Positions 51,960-60,976 are shown, counted from the first letter of the stretch. The stretch: 64,000 nt of DNA from Flavobacteriales bacterium UBA6693 (GCA_002454815.1 DKJL01000013.1:43592-107591), one strand, 5' to 3'. Notes: a model not told the origin generated them from the letters alone. Program-made: numbers and translations.

Positions 51960-53807
51960 TTAAATTTTGTGTTTGGGCAGTTGTACGTAAAAAGTCGAAC
52001 CTTCATTTTCCTTGCTTTCTACCCATATTTTACCGTTTGATCTTTCGATGATCTGCGCAGAGATAAAAAGACCCAGCCCTAATCCCGGAAACGTATTCTG
52101 ATCGCCGCCGGTAACGCGGTAATATTGCTCGAAAACACGGTCTTTTTTGTCCGTCGCCAAACCAATCCCATAATCCTGGACACTCAAGTTAATATTCTTT
52201 TGGTCCTGAGACAGCACAACGGTTACTTTGTCTGCGCCCGGGGAATATTTAATAGCATTTGAAATCAGATTGGTGACCACCTGCCCAATTCTATCCCTGT
52301 CAGCAAAAATCATTCCGACCGGCTCGCTGTAAAGTTCAATTTTGTACGGAGTAGTCATCTGCTGTTCCGCGACAGCCTCTTCTACAACCTCTTCAAAGGG
52401 GAATGCGCTTTCATTCAAAAAAATTTTACCTGAATTGATTTTTGTCACATCCAGCAAATCGGAAATCAGCGAGGTGAGCTTGGCAATTTGCACATCCATC
52501 TTGCGGGCAAATTCGGCATTATTTTCGTCACCGGCTTTTCGCAGTTTACGTTCCAACACCTGCGCGTATAATTTGAGCGAAGTAAGCGGAGTTTTGAGTT
52601 CATGACTGGCGATACCCAGGAAAGTATCTTTTTGCGTGGCCAGATTTTTAAATTCATCAATATTGGTGCTCGTGCCGATCCAGTGTTCGATAGTGCCACT
52701 TTCTCCAATAACGGGAGTCGCGCGGTTCAGGAACCAACAATAGCGGTTGGCGGCAGCATCGAACATACGGAACTCTTGCTCGAAAAACTTTTTATCGCGC
52801 GTAGCAGCGGCCCAGACGCGGAGTAAATTTTTATAATCATCAGGATGAATTACCGTAGAAACATCGAAATCCGCCAGCGCATCTTTATCAATTCCTAAAA
52901 AAACAAGCAGATTCTGATTATAATACTGTAAACGGCTTTCATTATCGGTGGTCCAGACGATATGCGGCATGGCTTCTGCCAATGACCGTTGTTCCTTCAC
53001 CGCATTCTGCGCCTGCAATCTCGCGTTAACGAGTTCAGTAACATTGAGGGCCATATTCAGAATGGCGTAAATTTCACCGTCGGCATTTCGCAGCGGCCGG
53101 TAGGAAATACTGTAATAAAATTCCTGCAGAACGCCGTCTACGACCAACGAAACGCGATCCTCGGCAGCAATATAAGGTACGCCGGTGTGATAAACATCTT
53201 TTAAAATCTGAATGAACGGTTGCCCGTCCAACTCCGGCAAGGCGTCCGCCAGTTTCATACCTATCACGTCATGGGTTTTTCCCCATGTTTTAATCATTTC
53301 TTTATTTGCAAATTCTATGACCAAATCTTCGCCGCGATAGATTGCGGTAGAATAATCAGAAATCTCCGACATTTCCTTGAAAAGAAGTTGGTTCTCTTTC
53401 AGTTTTTGCTCGCTGACTACCTGCTCAGTAACATCAATAGCCACGACCGATATTCCCGTAATCCGGCCGCCCGAAAACATGGGCGCATAGATGAAATCGA
53501 AATAATATTCACCCAGAACCCCATCACTTTCCAACATTGCTTTTACCTTGGAACCTTTATAGATTTCGCCGGTGTCGTACACATTGCGCAGAATCAAAGG
53601 AAATTCCTGATTGGCTATTTCCGGCAACGTCTCTACGATGGGCAGACCGATAACGTTAGTACTTTTGCCCCAAAATTTCAGCACCTGCGCATTCGCATTT
53701 GCCACCACGAGCTCCTCGCCAGCAAGCACGGCAAGTCCTACAGGGGCCTGACTAAACAAAGAATTAAGCGACCCCAGACTGATCGAATTATCGAGAAGAT
53801 TATTCAT
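51960..53807 (-). CDS. PAS-domain sensor histidine kinase, soluble
   Basis: 615 aa with no membrane helix. Three PAS repeats (about 10-120, 135-250, 270-390), of which the first two share the pattern FWGKSTNVIGLPIVETLPE / TWGKTHDVIGMKLADALPE. The HisKA box is LGIASHELKTPLTSLKLY and the ATPase part NLISNAIKYSP, DYGIGL and GLGLGLFISAQI. It senses a cytoplasmic signal, possibly redox or small molecules. The stop codon is followed in frame by a receiver gene. Promoter box 5 nt before the ATG. Confidence 0.93.
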   Translation of the reverse strand: MNNLLDNSISLGSLNSLFSQAPVGLAVLAGEELVVANANAQVLKFWGKSTNVIGLPIVETLPEIANQEFPLILRNVYDTGEIYKGSKVKAMLESDGVLGEYYFDFIYAPMFSGGRITGISVVAIDVTEQVVSEQKLKENQLLFKEMSEISDYSTAIYRGEDLVIEFANKEMIKTWGKTHDVIGMKLADALPELDGQPFIQILKDVYHTGVPYIAAEDRVSLVVDGVLQEFYYSISYRPLRNADGEIYAILNMALNVTELVNARLQAQNAVKEQRSLAEAMPHIVWTTDNESRLQYYNQNLLVFLGIDKDALADFDVSTVIHPDDYKNLLRVWAAATRDKKFFEQEFRMFDAAANRYCWFLNRATPVIGESGTIEHWIGTSTNIDEFKNLATQKDTFLGIASHELKTPLTSLKLYAQVLERKLRKAGDENNAEFARKMDVQIAKLTSLISDLLDVTKINSGKIFLNESAFPFEEVVEEAVAEQQMTTPYKIELYSEPVGMIFADRDRIGQVVTNLISNAIKYSPGADKVTVVLSQDQKNINLSVQDYGIGLATDKKDRVFEQYYRVTGGDQNTFPGLGLGLFISAQIIERSNGKIWVESKENEGSTFYVQLPKHKI

Positions 53808-53812
53808 AATTG

Positions 53813-53842
53813 CAAAAATATAAAATCTAGATTATATAGCAA
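53813..53842 (-). promoter_or_regulatory. Promoter of the PAS histidine kinase, leaderless type
   Basis: On the minus strand TTG (53840-53842), a 19-nt spacer, TATTTTTG (53813-53820), then CAATT and the ATG at 53807. A full promoter match with only 5 nt between box and start codon. Confidence 0.78.
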
Positions 53843-53943
53843 TTCCGTTGCGCTGCCTTGCTGCCTGACCATTGAATATCTTACTATACTGCCGGGCATC
53901 GTTAATTATCTTCTGTAGCCGCTTATTTTATTAAAATATTGAT

Positions 53944-53951
53944 TATATTTG
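53944..53951 (+). promoter_or_regulatory. -7 box of secG
   Basis: TATATTTG, 24 nt before the ATG. TTA rather than TTG stands at the -33 distance. Confidence 0.55.
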
Positions 53952-53975
53952 CCCTTCGAAACTTTTTAAGAAAAA

Positions 53976-54314
53976 ATGAGCACAATATTTACTTTATTCA
54001 TGATTTTGATCATGATCCTGAGCATCCTGCTGATCGTTATTGTCATGGCACAAAATCCTAAAGGTGGCGGTCTTTCCGGTACGTTCGGTGGTACTTCATC
54101 TGCACAGTTCGGCGTGCAGCGTACCAATGATTTCATGGAAAAAGCGACCTGGACCCTCGGTATAACCATTACGGCGCTGATCCTTTTGAGTGTGGTACTT
54201 ACTGCAAAACCAACAACAACATTAAAACCGGCTCCGACGCAACGTGAGGCACCGGCACCACAAACTGCACCAGCGACCAACAATCCAGCAGTGCCGGCGG
54301 CACCAATGCCTTAG
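53976..54314 (+). CDS. secG: Preprotein translocase subunit SecG
   Basis: 112 aa. Two membrane helices (about 3-24 and 54-75) separated by the conserved cytoplasmic loop AQNPKGGGLSGTFGG. It supports SecYEG-mediated export. The C-terminal 35 residues are an Ala/Pro/Thr-rich periplasmic tail, probably unstructured and longer than in E. coli. A single-gene unit with its own terminator. Confidence 0.93.
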   Translation: MSTIFTLFMILIMILSILLIVIVMAQNPKGGGLSGTFGGTSSAQFGVQRTNDFMEKATWTLGITITALILLSVVLTAKPTTTLKPAPTQREAPAPQTAPATNNPAVPAAPMP

Positions 54315-54337
54315 AAATAAATATTCTGTTACAATAT

Positions 54338-54362
54338 AAGACACCGGTTTGGTGTCTTTTTT
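54338..54362 (+). terminator. Intrinsic terminator after secG
   Basis: AAGACACC, loop GGTTT, GGTGTCTT, then a T run: a perfect 8-bp stem. The T run reaches the stop codon of the convergent glycosyltransferase gene. Confidence 0.88.
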
Positions 54363-55194
54363 AGTTTAATCTCCGTCGTTCCAAACGGTGACGAAACCAC
54401 AGTCCGAGCGATAACAGATAATAAGAGAACAGATTTTTCGGCCGGTAATATTTATCGATAAAAATCTGCATAGCGCCGTAAAACCTTTTAAGATAAAGAT
54501 CGTTCTTCACTGTACTTTCGCCCTTATGGTGAAGAATGGAAACTTTCCCGTAATACCAGTTTTGATAACCGTGTTGCAGCAAAGTGTAACATAAATCAAT
54601 GTCCTCACCGTACATAAAATACCGCTCATCGAGACCACCAATCTGCAGATAAACTTGTCTCCGCACCAACAGGAACGCACCGGTCACAACGTCCACCGGC
54701 GCGACAGCACTTTCGCTGATGTCGTTGCGGTAATAAGATCTCCGGGAACTCTTGCGAAAGTTAATAAATAGTTTTTCAAAAGAATTTAAAACATCCGGGA
54801 CTGAGCGTTTGCTTTCGGGCAGAAAATCACCTTTCGCGTCACGCATTTGCACGCCGAGACACCCAAAGTTCTCTTGTGTTTCGGCGAAATTCAACACTTC
54901 CACCAGCTGATTGTCCAAAAGTTCGGTATCAGGATTTAATAATAAAAGAAATTCTCCTGCAGCGTGCGCCACTGCTATATTATTGGCAACAGCGAACCCG
55001 TTATTTTCCTTTGATTCTATAAATGTGGCTGCCGAAAATTCTTTAATTAAATTTTTCCAGCTTTCGTCCGGCGAACAGTTGTCTACTACGATAATTTCGT
55101 ACGGAAAACCTTGTGCAAATGTGTCAATCGACCGCAGACATTTCCGCAGCAGCTCCGTGACATTATAATTGACAATAATTACCGACAGCTTCAT
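54361..55194 (-). CDS. Glycosyltransferase family 2 (rhamnosyltransferase-like)
   Basis: 277 aa GT-A enzyme. LSVIIVNYNVTELLRKCL opens the nucleotide-sugar fold, EIIVVDNCSPDES and FLLLLNPDTELL provide the metal-binding Asp motif, and VTGAFLLVRRQVYLQIGGLDE is typical of the rhamnosyltransferase-like branch. No membrane helices. Its ATG overlaps the stop of the next GT by 4 nt. Likely adds a sugar to a surface glycan; the acceptor is not known. Confidence 0.9.
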   Translation of the reverse strand: MKLSVIIVNYNVTELLRKCLRSIDTFAQGFPYEIIVVDNCSPDESWKNLIKEFSAATFIESKENNGFAVANNIAVAHAAGEFLLLLNPDTELLDNQLVEVLNFAETQENFGCLGVQMRDAKGDFLPESKRSVPDVLNSFEKLFINFRKSSRRSYYRNDISESAVAPVDVVTGAFLLVRRQVYLQIGGLDERYFMYGEDIDLCYTLLQHGYQNWYYGKVSILHHKGESTVKNDLYLKRFYGAMQIFIDKYYRPKNLFSYYLLSLGLWFRHRLERRRLN

Positions 55195-56006
55195 TTCTTT
55201 AGCTTTTTTAAAATAAAACTGCGCGCGATCCTGACCAGATATTTACCTTTATAAAACAGAAAATAAGCGTTAAACTCCAGTAATGTAATACGTCCGGTGA
55301 CCCGCATTTCCGCCAGATTTTTTTGAAATCCCCGCTCCATTGCGGATAAATCTGCCGAAAGGCCGGAAACTCCGAAAGAACGTTTTCCGCCGCCGGCACT
55401 CACCAACTCTTCATCCAGAATTGCCATGTTGAAGTGCTCAGAGATTCGCAACCAATAATTTAAATCTTCACCGTGACGCTGCCCGTCATCGAAAAAGCCA
55501 CAACGTTCAATAATATTTCGTTTAAACAATACGGTGCAGGTCCGAATTTCATTGCGAAACATCAGTTTTCGAAAACTGATCACGCTGTAACCGTTTTGGT
55601 TGGCAGAATAAGGATAACGCAAAGTATGTCCGCGCACCCTACAACCCAAAAAATCGATTCCGGGATTATTTTTTAAAAATAACATCTGAATTTCAGTCTT
55701 CTCCGGGTACCAAAGGTCGTCCGCGTCCAGCAGCGCAATGTAATCTCCCGTGGCGCTGCGTAATCCGGCGTTGCGGGCTGCAGAAACACCGGCATTCTCC
55801 TGAATAATTAAGTGAATATTTTCGCCGGGATTCTCGCGGATATAATTTTCTACCACCGCCCTGCTGCTATCAGTCGATCCGTCATCGACGACGAAGATCT
55901 CGAAACGTCCGTCCCATGTTTGACTTTTAACAGAAAATAAAGCAGCCTCGATGGTTCGTTCCGAATTAAACATCGGAATCACCACAGAAATCAACGGCTC
56001 GTCCAC
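55191..56006 (-). CDS. Glycosyltransferase family 2, GTG start
   Basis: 271 aa GT-A enzyme. SVVIPMFNSERTIEAAL, FVVDDGSTDSS, SAARNAGL and YIALLDADDLWYPEK (DxD) are in the standard order. The start is a GTG at 56006; a stop codon lies three codons upstream and the first in-frame ATG (Met12) is inside the conserved fold, so GTG is needed. It forms a coupled pair with the other GT2 gene. No other polysaccharide genes are in the window. Confidence 0.9.
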   Translation of the reverse strand: MDEPLISVVIPMFNSERTIEAALFSVKSQTWDGRFEIFVVDDGSTDSSRAVVENYIRENPGENIHLIIQENAGVSAARNAGLRSATGDYIALLDADDLWYPEKTEIQMLFLKNNPGIDFLGCRVRGHTLRYPYSANQNGYSVISFRKLMFRNEIRTCTVLFKRNIIERCGFFDDGQRHGEDLNYWLRISEHFNMAILDEELVSAGGGKRSFGVSGLSADLSAMERGFQKNLAEMRVTGRITLLEFNAYFLFYKGKYLVRIARSFILKKLKK

Positions 56007-56046
56007 AGTTTTTTATTTTTGAAAATACAGTTGGTAACCACTGCCA

Positions 56047-56658
56047 TTAGTCCTTTTCATTATAAGGCAAACGATATTGAATAGAACGTCCCAGCGAAAT
56101 TTCATCCGCATATTCTAGCTCATCTCCTACTGAAATCCCCCGCGCGATACTGGAGAAAGTTACGCTTAGTGCTTTGAATTTTTTATAAATAAAATAGGCA
56201 GTAGTATCTCCTTCCATAGTCGCACTTAAGGCGAAAATCAGTTCTTTAACGCGGCCGTCCTCCAATTTTTTTTCGATTGAACTGATATTCAGCTTACTGG
56301 GTCCGATGCCTTCCATCGGTGAAATTTTGCCGCCCAAAACGAGATATTTTCCGCGGTATTTCCCGGTATTCTCGATGGCAATCACATCGCGCACGTCTTC
56401 AACCACGCACAGCTGCTCGTCCGATCTTTTGGGATCGGCACAAATTTCACATAATTCTGCGTCGGAAAAATTGTGGCATTCTCGGCAATAGCGAATATCG
56501 GTAACGAGTTTTTTCAGCGAATCGCCCAGCGCAATCGCTTGCGTAGCGGGCTGCTTTAATAAATGCAGCGCCAGCCGCAGGGCCGACTTTTTGCCAATGC
56601 CCGGCAAACCTGAAATTTCGTCCACCGCTTTCGCTAAAATCCTACTGGGATAATCCAT
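56047..56658 (-). CDS. recR: Recombination mediator RecR
   Basis: 203 aa. Works with RecF/RecO to load RecA at gaps. Helix-hairpin-helix at 13-30 (LPGIGKKSALRLALHLL), the zinc Cys4 motif at Cys58, Cys61, Cys70 and Cys73, and the Toprim domain starting LCVVEDVRDVIAIE with GGKISPMEGIGPS. Normal length. It has a perfect promoter with 4 nt before the ATG. Confidence 0.96.
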   Translation of the reverse strand: MDYPSRILAKAVDEISGLPGIGKKSALRLALHLLKQPATQAIALGDSLKKLVTDIRYCRECHNFSDAELCEICADPKRSDEQLCVVEDVRDVIAIENTGKYRGKYLVLGGKISPMEGIGPSKLNISSIEKKLEDGRVKELIFALSATMEGDTTAYFIYKKFKALSVTFSSIARGISVGDELEYADEISLGRSIQYRLPYNEKD

Positions 56659-56662
56659 AACG

Positions 56663-56694
56663 CAAAAGTAAAATTAAATGCCCGAAGCGGCAAA
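56663..56694 (-). promoter_or_regulatory. recR promoter, leaderless type
   Basis: On the minus strand TTTG (56691-56694), a 20-nt spacer, TACTTTTG (56663-56670), then CGTT and the ATG at 56658. A full match with only 4 nt between box and start codon. Confidence 0.8.
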
Positions 56695-56709
56695 TTCAGA
56701 CGCTTGCCT

Positions 56710-56717
56710 TATCTTTG
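56710..56717 (+). promoter_or_regulatory. -7 box of the Cys-rich lipoprotein gene
   Basis: TATCTTTG, about 67 nt before the ATG at 56785. The -33 element is unclear. Confidence 0.45.
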
Positions 56718-56784
56718 ATGAACAAAATAGACAGCGCTGGGACCACCTTCGGTCTCAAAAAATGCATGCACTTAAAAATTAAGT

Positions 56785-57273
56785 ATGAAAAAAACGATAA
56801 TTCTCACCTCACTTCTTGTTTTGGCCGCCTGTAAAAAAGATGAAACCATCGCAAATTCTCAGGCAATTAACACTGATTCCGTGACTGTCAGCCAAAATAA
56901 ACCTGTTGCTTCTTCTGTTACTGCGTTTCGCTTAGGTACATTTGGTTTTCCACCCGAGGCGGAGGGCTGCTCCTGCTATTTCAGTGAAAACCGCGAAGAA
57001 CTGGAAAATCAAAATTACATTTATGTTGATGATTATGGAAACAACGCCTTTTTAAAAATCAACCGCAAACAGGTCAAGATTAAAATGAACGAAGGCGACT
57101 TTGATCCTGATAATTTCAGCAAAACGATCTCCAATGATGATTATACTGTGAAGATAAACGGAAAAAAAGTGAACGAGTTGGAGGAAGTAATGATGTTTCA
57201 GGGCACGATGACGGTGGAAAATAAAAACGGCGAAAGCGTGACGACACCGATCTATGGCGAGTGCGGGTGCTAA
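56785..57273 (+). CDS. Cys-rich lipoprotein, unknown function
   Basis: 162 aa. The signal peptide ends in LAAC (Cys16), so it is lipid-anchored. After a Ser/Thr/Asn-rich linker the globular part starts with EGCSCYFSE and ends with YGECGC at the very C-terminus: two Cys-x-Cys pairs bracketing a beta-rich domain, which could form disulfides or bind a metal. I do not recognise a family. A single-gene unit between recR (divergent) and pepD. Confidence 0.78.
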   Translation: MKKTIILTSLLVLAACKKDETIANSQAINTDSVTVSQNKPVASSVTAFRLGTFGFPPEAEGCSCYFSENREELENQNYIYVDDYGNNAFLKINRKQVKIKMNEGDFDPDNFSKTISNDDYTVKINGKKVNELEEVMMFQGTMTVENKNGESVTTPIYGECGC

Positions 57274-57311
57274 GAGCAACGCTAAACAAACCAGAACGCT
57301 TTTTTTATTTG

Positions 57312-57319
57312 TAAATTTG
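57312..57319 (+). promoter_or_regulatory. -7 box of pepD
   Basis: TAAATTTG, 18 nt before the ATG at 57338. No clear TTG at -33. Confidence 0.5.
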
Positions 57320-57337
57320 AATTAAATAGTAGAAAAT

Positions 57338-58780
57338 ATGCAGTTATCACAACAGGAACCTAAAATCATCTGGAAAAACTTTGCAGCGCTTAACGCCGTA
57401 CCGCGACCTTCCAAAAAAGAAGAACGCGTTATAGAATTTATAAAAAACTTCGGCGAACAGCTGAAATTACCGACCACAGTGGACGAAGTCGGTAACGTAA
57501 TCATTACCAAACCCGCAACAAGCGGAATGGAAAACCGCAAATCAATCGTGTTGCAATCTCACCTCGATATGGTTTGCCAGAAAAATAATGATGTTGCTTT
57601 TGATTTTGAGACTGAAGGCATCCAAATGGAAGTAGACGGTGACTGGGTGAGAGCAAAGGGTACGACGCTCGGGGCTGACAATGGCTTGGGCGTGGCGGCA
57701 ATAATGAGTATCCTTGAAAGTGAAGATATCGCGCACCCGGCGCTTGAAGCGTTATTTACCATTGACGAGGAAACCGGTATGACCGGTGCGAAAGGATTAA
57801 AACCTGGCCAGCTGAAGGGAGAAATACTACTTAATCTCGATACAGAAGAAGATGACGAAATCGATATCGGCTGCGCGGGTGGTATCGATGTTACGGCGTC
57901 CAAAAACTATGCTTTGGAAACAGCAGAAGGCCAGGTGGTAAAAATTACGGTGAAAGGCTTGCAGGGCGGACACTCCGGTATGGATATCGATAAAGGATTC
58001 GGAAATGCAAACGTCATCCTGGCGAGATTACTTTACACCGGACTTGCCACGCAGCATCTTCAACTGATTTCAATGAATAGCGGTGGTCTTCGGAATGCGA
58101 TTCCGCGCGAAGGAAACGCGATTATTGCGGTGCGCAACGGTATCGAATTTATCGCCGATGCGCGCGCCCTGAAAGATGCCATCATGGAAGAATTCAGCGG
58201 TATCGAAAAAGATCTTCAAATTAACATAGAAACTTTCAGCAGTGCTGAGAAAGGAATTTCCGTTGCGGCTTCACGTGAGATTATTTTAAGCCTGAAAGCA
58301 GCACACAATGGGGTCTACCGCATGTCGCCGGATGTTGCGGGGCTCGTAGAAAGTTCTAATAATATTGCGCGGGTTATTCTTGAAAACGGCCGGCTTGAAA
58401 TCGCCAATCTGACGCGCTCTTCGGTAGAATCCACAAAATATGCGGTAGCGGAACAGCTGAAATCGGTCTTCGAACTGGCAGGTATGGACGTAGAATTCAG
58501 CGGTTCTTATCCGGGCTGGAAACCAAAACCGGGCTCTGAAATCGTGCAGATTATGGAGCAACTCTACGAAAAACGTTTTAATGAAAAGCCGGCAGTGGTC
58601 GCCTGCCACGCCGGGCTGGAATGCGGTATTATCGGAGCCAATTATCCCGAAATGGAAATGGTGAGTTTTGGTCCTACCATTCGCGGGGCACATTCACCCG
58701 ATGAGCGTGCAAGCATCTCGTCCGCACAAAAATTCTGGGGTTTTCTGAAAGAAATTTTAGCAAACATTCCTGAGAAGTAA
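57338..58780 (+). CDS. pepD: Cytosolic beta-Ala-His/Xaa-His dipeptidase (M20)
   Basis: 480 aa, standard for the aminoacyl-histidine dipeptidase family. The two-metal site is visible: His75 and Asp77 (LQSHLDMVCQ), bridging Asp114 (TTLGADNGLGVA), Glu144-Glu145 (TIDEETGMTG) as base and ligand. The C-terminal part has HAGLECGI and GAHSPDE. It cleaves dipeptides in the cytoplasm; exact specificity is inferred from the family. Followed by a strong terminator. Confidence 0.93.
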   Translation: MQLSQQEPKIIWKNFAALNAVPRPSKKEERVIEFIKNFGEQLKLPTTVDEVGNVIITKPATSGMENRKSIVLQSHLDMVCQKNNDVAFDFETEGIQMEVDGDWVRAKGTTLGADNGLGVAAIMSILESEDIAHPALEALFTIDEETGMTGAKGLKPGQLKGEILLNLDTEEDDEIDIGCAGGIDVTASKNYALETAEGQVVKITVKGLQGGHSGMDIDKGFGNANVILARLLYTGLATQHLQLISMNSGGLRNAIPREGNAIIAVRNGIEFIADARALKDAIMEEFSGIEKDLQINIETFSSAEKGISVAASREIILSLKAAHNGVYRMSPDVAGLVESSNNIARVILENGRLEIANLTRSSVESTKYAVAEQLKSVFELAGMDVEFSGSYPGWKPKPGSEIVQIMEQLYEKRFNEKPAVVACHAGLECGIIGANYPEMEMVSFGPTIRGAHSPDERASISSAQKFWGFLKEILANIPEK

Positions 58781-58802
58781 ACTATTTTAAGTGTAATCAA
58801 AC

Positions 58803-58838
58803 AAAAAAGCAAAATGCCCCGCGTATTTTGCTTTTTTT
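58803..58838. terminator. Bidirectional terminator between pepD and the AraC gene
   Basis: AAAAAAGCAAAATGC, loop CCCGC, GTATTTTGCTTTTTT: a 15-bp stem (one G-U) with A and T runs on the two sides, so it can serve both convergent genes. Confidence 0.9.
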
Positions 58839-58889
58839 ATTTCCGCACCCAAAGTTCCGGCAAAACGATTTTTAATTTTTTTTTATGTA

Positions 58890-59786
58890 TCAAATACGTT
58901 CAGCATCGCCATAATGCTGAAATTTCTTGCGATACGAGTTTGGACTTTCGTCGGTCGTCTTTTTAAAATACTTGCCAAAATGCGATTTATCGGAAAACCC
59001 CAATTCGAATGAAATTTCGCTTACCGACAAGCTGGTGTTCAGCAAAAGCCGCTGTGCTTCCAGCGTAACGCGCTGCTGAATAAAAGTTTCTGCCGAAATC
59101 TCCAGTTTTTCCTTGACCAGCGCGTTAAGATAATTGGGCGAAATACCCAGTTGTGATGCGTAGGCGGATGTACGTTTCATTTCTTTGAAATGGCGGTCGA
59201 CCAACGTTTTAAACTGTTCTACATAGGAATGCTTAAAGTTGGTTTTAAAATTAACATAACCGATATTTTCAGTTTTCCGAATGTACTTGAGCATCAATAC
59301 TTTGAGCTGCAAACAAATCAGTTCGTTTTTTAAAGCGGCGTCTGAAGAAAACTCGCGCTCTATTTCCTTGACCGTATTCTGAAAAACGCCGAATTCTTTT
59401 TTTGATAACTGAATCATCGAAGGCAAACCCGAGAATGCGGTATCATTTTTCAGTTTCCGGTTCCCGGTATAAATAAGGTTATAAAACGATCTCGTGAATA
59501 AAACGGCTGATCCGGCGCAGACCGCAACTTGGTCAAAACGTAAAAACTGATGATAATTGATAAAATAGATTTGGGTTTTTTCCAGTTCCGTCGTATCCTG
59601 GTCGATGGTTATCGCACCGCTCCCCTGCTCAATCATTAACAGCGCGTAAAACCTGATATTGCCAATTGATGCAGCACCAACTTCTTTTATAAAATCGCGA
59701 ATCGGAATTATTGAGAACTCGCCGCTCATTGAGCGCGTGTTTTTTAAAGAATTGATCGTGAGTCCGTTCAGGCGCGCTGGCGACAT
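58890..59786 (-). CDS. AraC-family transcriptional regulator
   Basis: 298 aa. The N-terminal about 180 residues are a cupin-like sensor (ALLMIEQGSGAITID, FINYHQFLRFD), and the C-terminal about 100 residues hold two HTH motifs (TSAYASQLGISPNYLNALVKE split over two helices; SVSEISFELGFSDKSHFGKYFKKTT split likewise). It is the last gene after the racemase on the same strand, 67 nt away, and may control that group. The ligand is unknown. Confidence 0.93.
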   Translation of the reverse strand: MSPARLNGLTINSLKNTRSMSGEFSIIPIRDFIKEVGAASIGNIRFYALLMIEQGSGAITIDQDTTELEKTQIYFINYHQFLRFDQVAVCAGSAVLFTRSFYNLIYTGNRKLKNDTAFSGLPSMIQLSKKEFGVFQNTVKEIEREFSSDAALKNELICLQLKVLMLKYIRKTENIGYVNFKTNFKHSYVEQFKTLVDRHFKEMKRTSAYASQLGISPNYLNALVKEKLEISAETFIQQRVTLEAQRLLLNTSLSVSEISFELGFSDKSHFGKYFKKTTDESPNSYRKKFQHYGDAERI

Positions 59787-59853
59787 AATTTACTTAAATT
59801 TAAAAAGAAGTACGGCGACAAAATTTAATTTAAATAAAATTAAAAATATTCCT

Positions 59854-60975
59854 TTAGTTTTTCGAAAAATGATGAACACTGGCCGGATTCATCTGCACTG
59901 CGCTGCGGTCGATTTTTTTATCAACATAATCGGAATTCATCGCACGCAGCACCGCCATATAATTCATACTGAAATCAATGGTGTCTCCCACTGCCAGGTT
60001 TCCAGTGTTCTCACCAAGATCGATGACCAACATATCTGAGCTGGCGCCCAGCATTTCCACGCCTGGAATTAGAGGAATAATGTCACGATAATCAATATCC
60101 AACAAACCGATATCGAGAATTGCGCGATAGGAAGTACCCGCTTCCCCCACTTCTCCGAAATCAGGTTTTTCACCGGTAAGATTGGTTCCGGCAGTTCCTG
60201 ACGGTAAATTGGGTTTTTCCTGCATTTCAATAATTTCCGCAGTCAGGGTAAATACATCATGATACATGCCTTCCATTTGTGCGTCATCGTAAACATCGGT
60301 GCCAAAAAAAAGCGTTTCTCCCACGCGGAAATGATTGATTCCAAGCGGGATTTCCTTTCTGGTCAGGAGCGGAATCGTTACCGATGAACCACCGGAAATA
60401 TAAGGGATCTTCTCGCCGGAATGCTCTTCTACGATTTGCTTGAAACGGCTTAATTTGTACAGTTTTTTTTCGTCCGGCAGAATACCGTTCAGGCATTTTA
60501 AATTTGTTCCGATTCCGACAACGTCGATATTCGGCAAGCCGACCACATCATCGTAAAACTGCATGAGGTTGCGCGCCATGATACCTTCGCGCAGCTCGCC
60601 CATTTCCACCATCAAGACAACGCGGTGAATTTTATTTTGACGCACCGCTTCCTCAGAAAGCACCTGTAAAGTTGCAAGTTCAGTATTAAAGCTAACATCG
60701 GCGAAGGCGATAATCCCTGCTGCCAGCCGTTTCGCAGGGGGTTTAATATAAATGGTCTGCGTGTCCGGAGAAATTTTCTTTACAGCCTTTAAATTGCTCA
60801 GTCTGGAATCACAGATTTCTTTATCAGAAACGTCAAGCAAAACTTTCAGAAACTTTTCGTTACCGCACAACAATTTAGCCACCACTGCCCACTCGATATC
60901 GTTCTGCTGAAAAAGCCGATCCAGTACGCGGAAGTTGTGCCGCAGTTTTGATTCGTGAAGTGTAATATATGACAT
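59854..60975 (-). CDS. Alanine/ornithine racemase-family PLP enzyme
   Basis: 373 aa, fold type III PLP barrel. The PLP lysine is Lys34 in WAVVAKLLCGN. LVMVEMGELREG-type sequence (here VVLMVEMGELREG), GIGTNLKCLNG and YISGGSSVTIPLL line the barrel, and NHFRVGETLFFG is a family signature. It belongs with the ornithine racemase/YhfX-like branch rather than Alr, as the second catalytic Tyr region of Alr is not evident. The substrate is not decided. It starts 1 nt after the GNAT stop. Confidence 0.87.
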   Translation of the reverse strand: MSYITLHESKLRHNFRVLDRLFQQNDIEWAVVAKLLCGNEKFLKVLLDVSDKEICDSRLSNLKAVKKISPDTQTIYIKPPAKRLAAGIIAFADVSFNTELATLQVLSEEAVRQNKIHRVVLMVEMGELREGIMARNLMQFYDDVVGLPNIDVVGIGTNLKCLNGILPDEKKLYKLSRFKQIVEEHSGEKIPYISGGSSVTIPLLTRKEIPLGINHFRVGETLFFGTDVYDDAQMEGMYHDVFTLTAEIIEMQEKPNLPSGTAGTNLTGEKPDFGEVGEAGTSYRAILDIGLLDIDYRDIIPLIPGVEMLGASSDMLVIDLGENTGNLAVGDTIDFSMNYMAVLRAMNSDYVDKKIDRSAVQMNPASVHHFSKN

Positions 60976-60976
60976 C

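Noticed and set aside
53220..53918. 232-codon open frame on the plus strand
   Set aside because: It is antisense to the PAS histidine kinase, which has clear domains; the translation shows no conserved motif.
54361..56006. Capsule or O-antigen cluster
   Set aside because: Only two GT2 genes are present, with secG and recR as neighbours; no flippase, polymerase or sugar-nucleotide genes.
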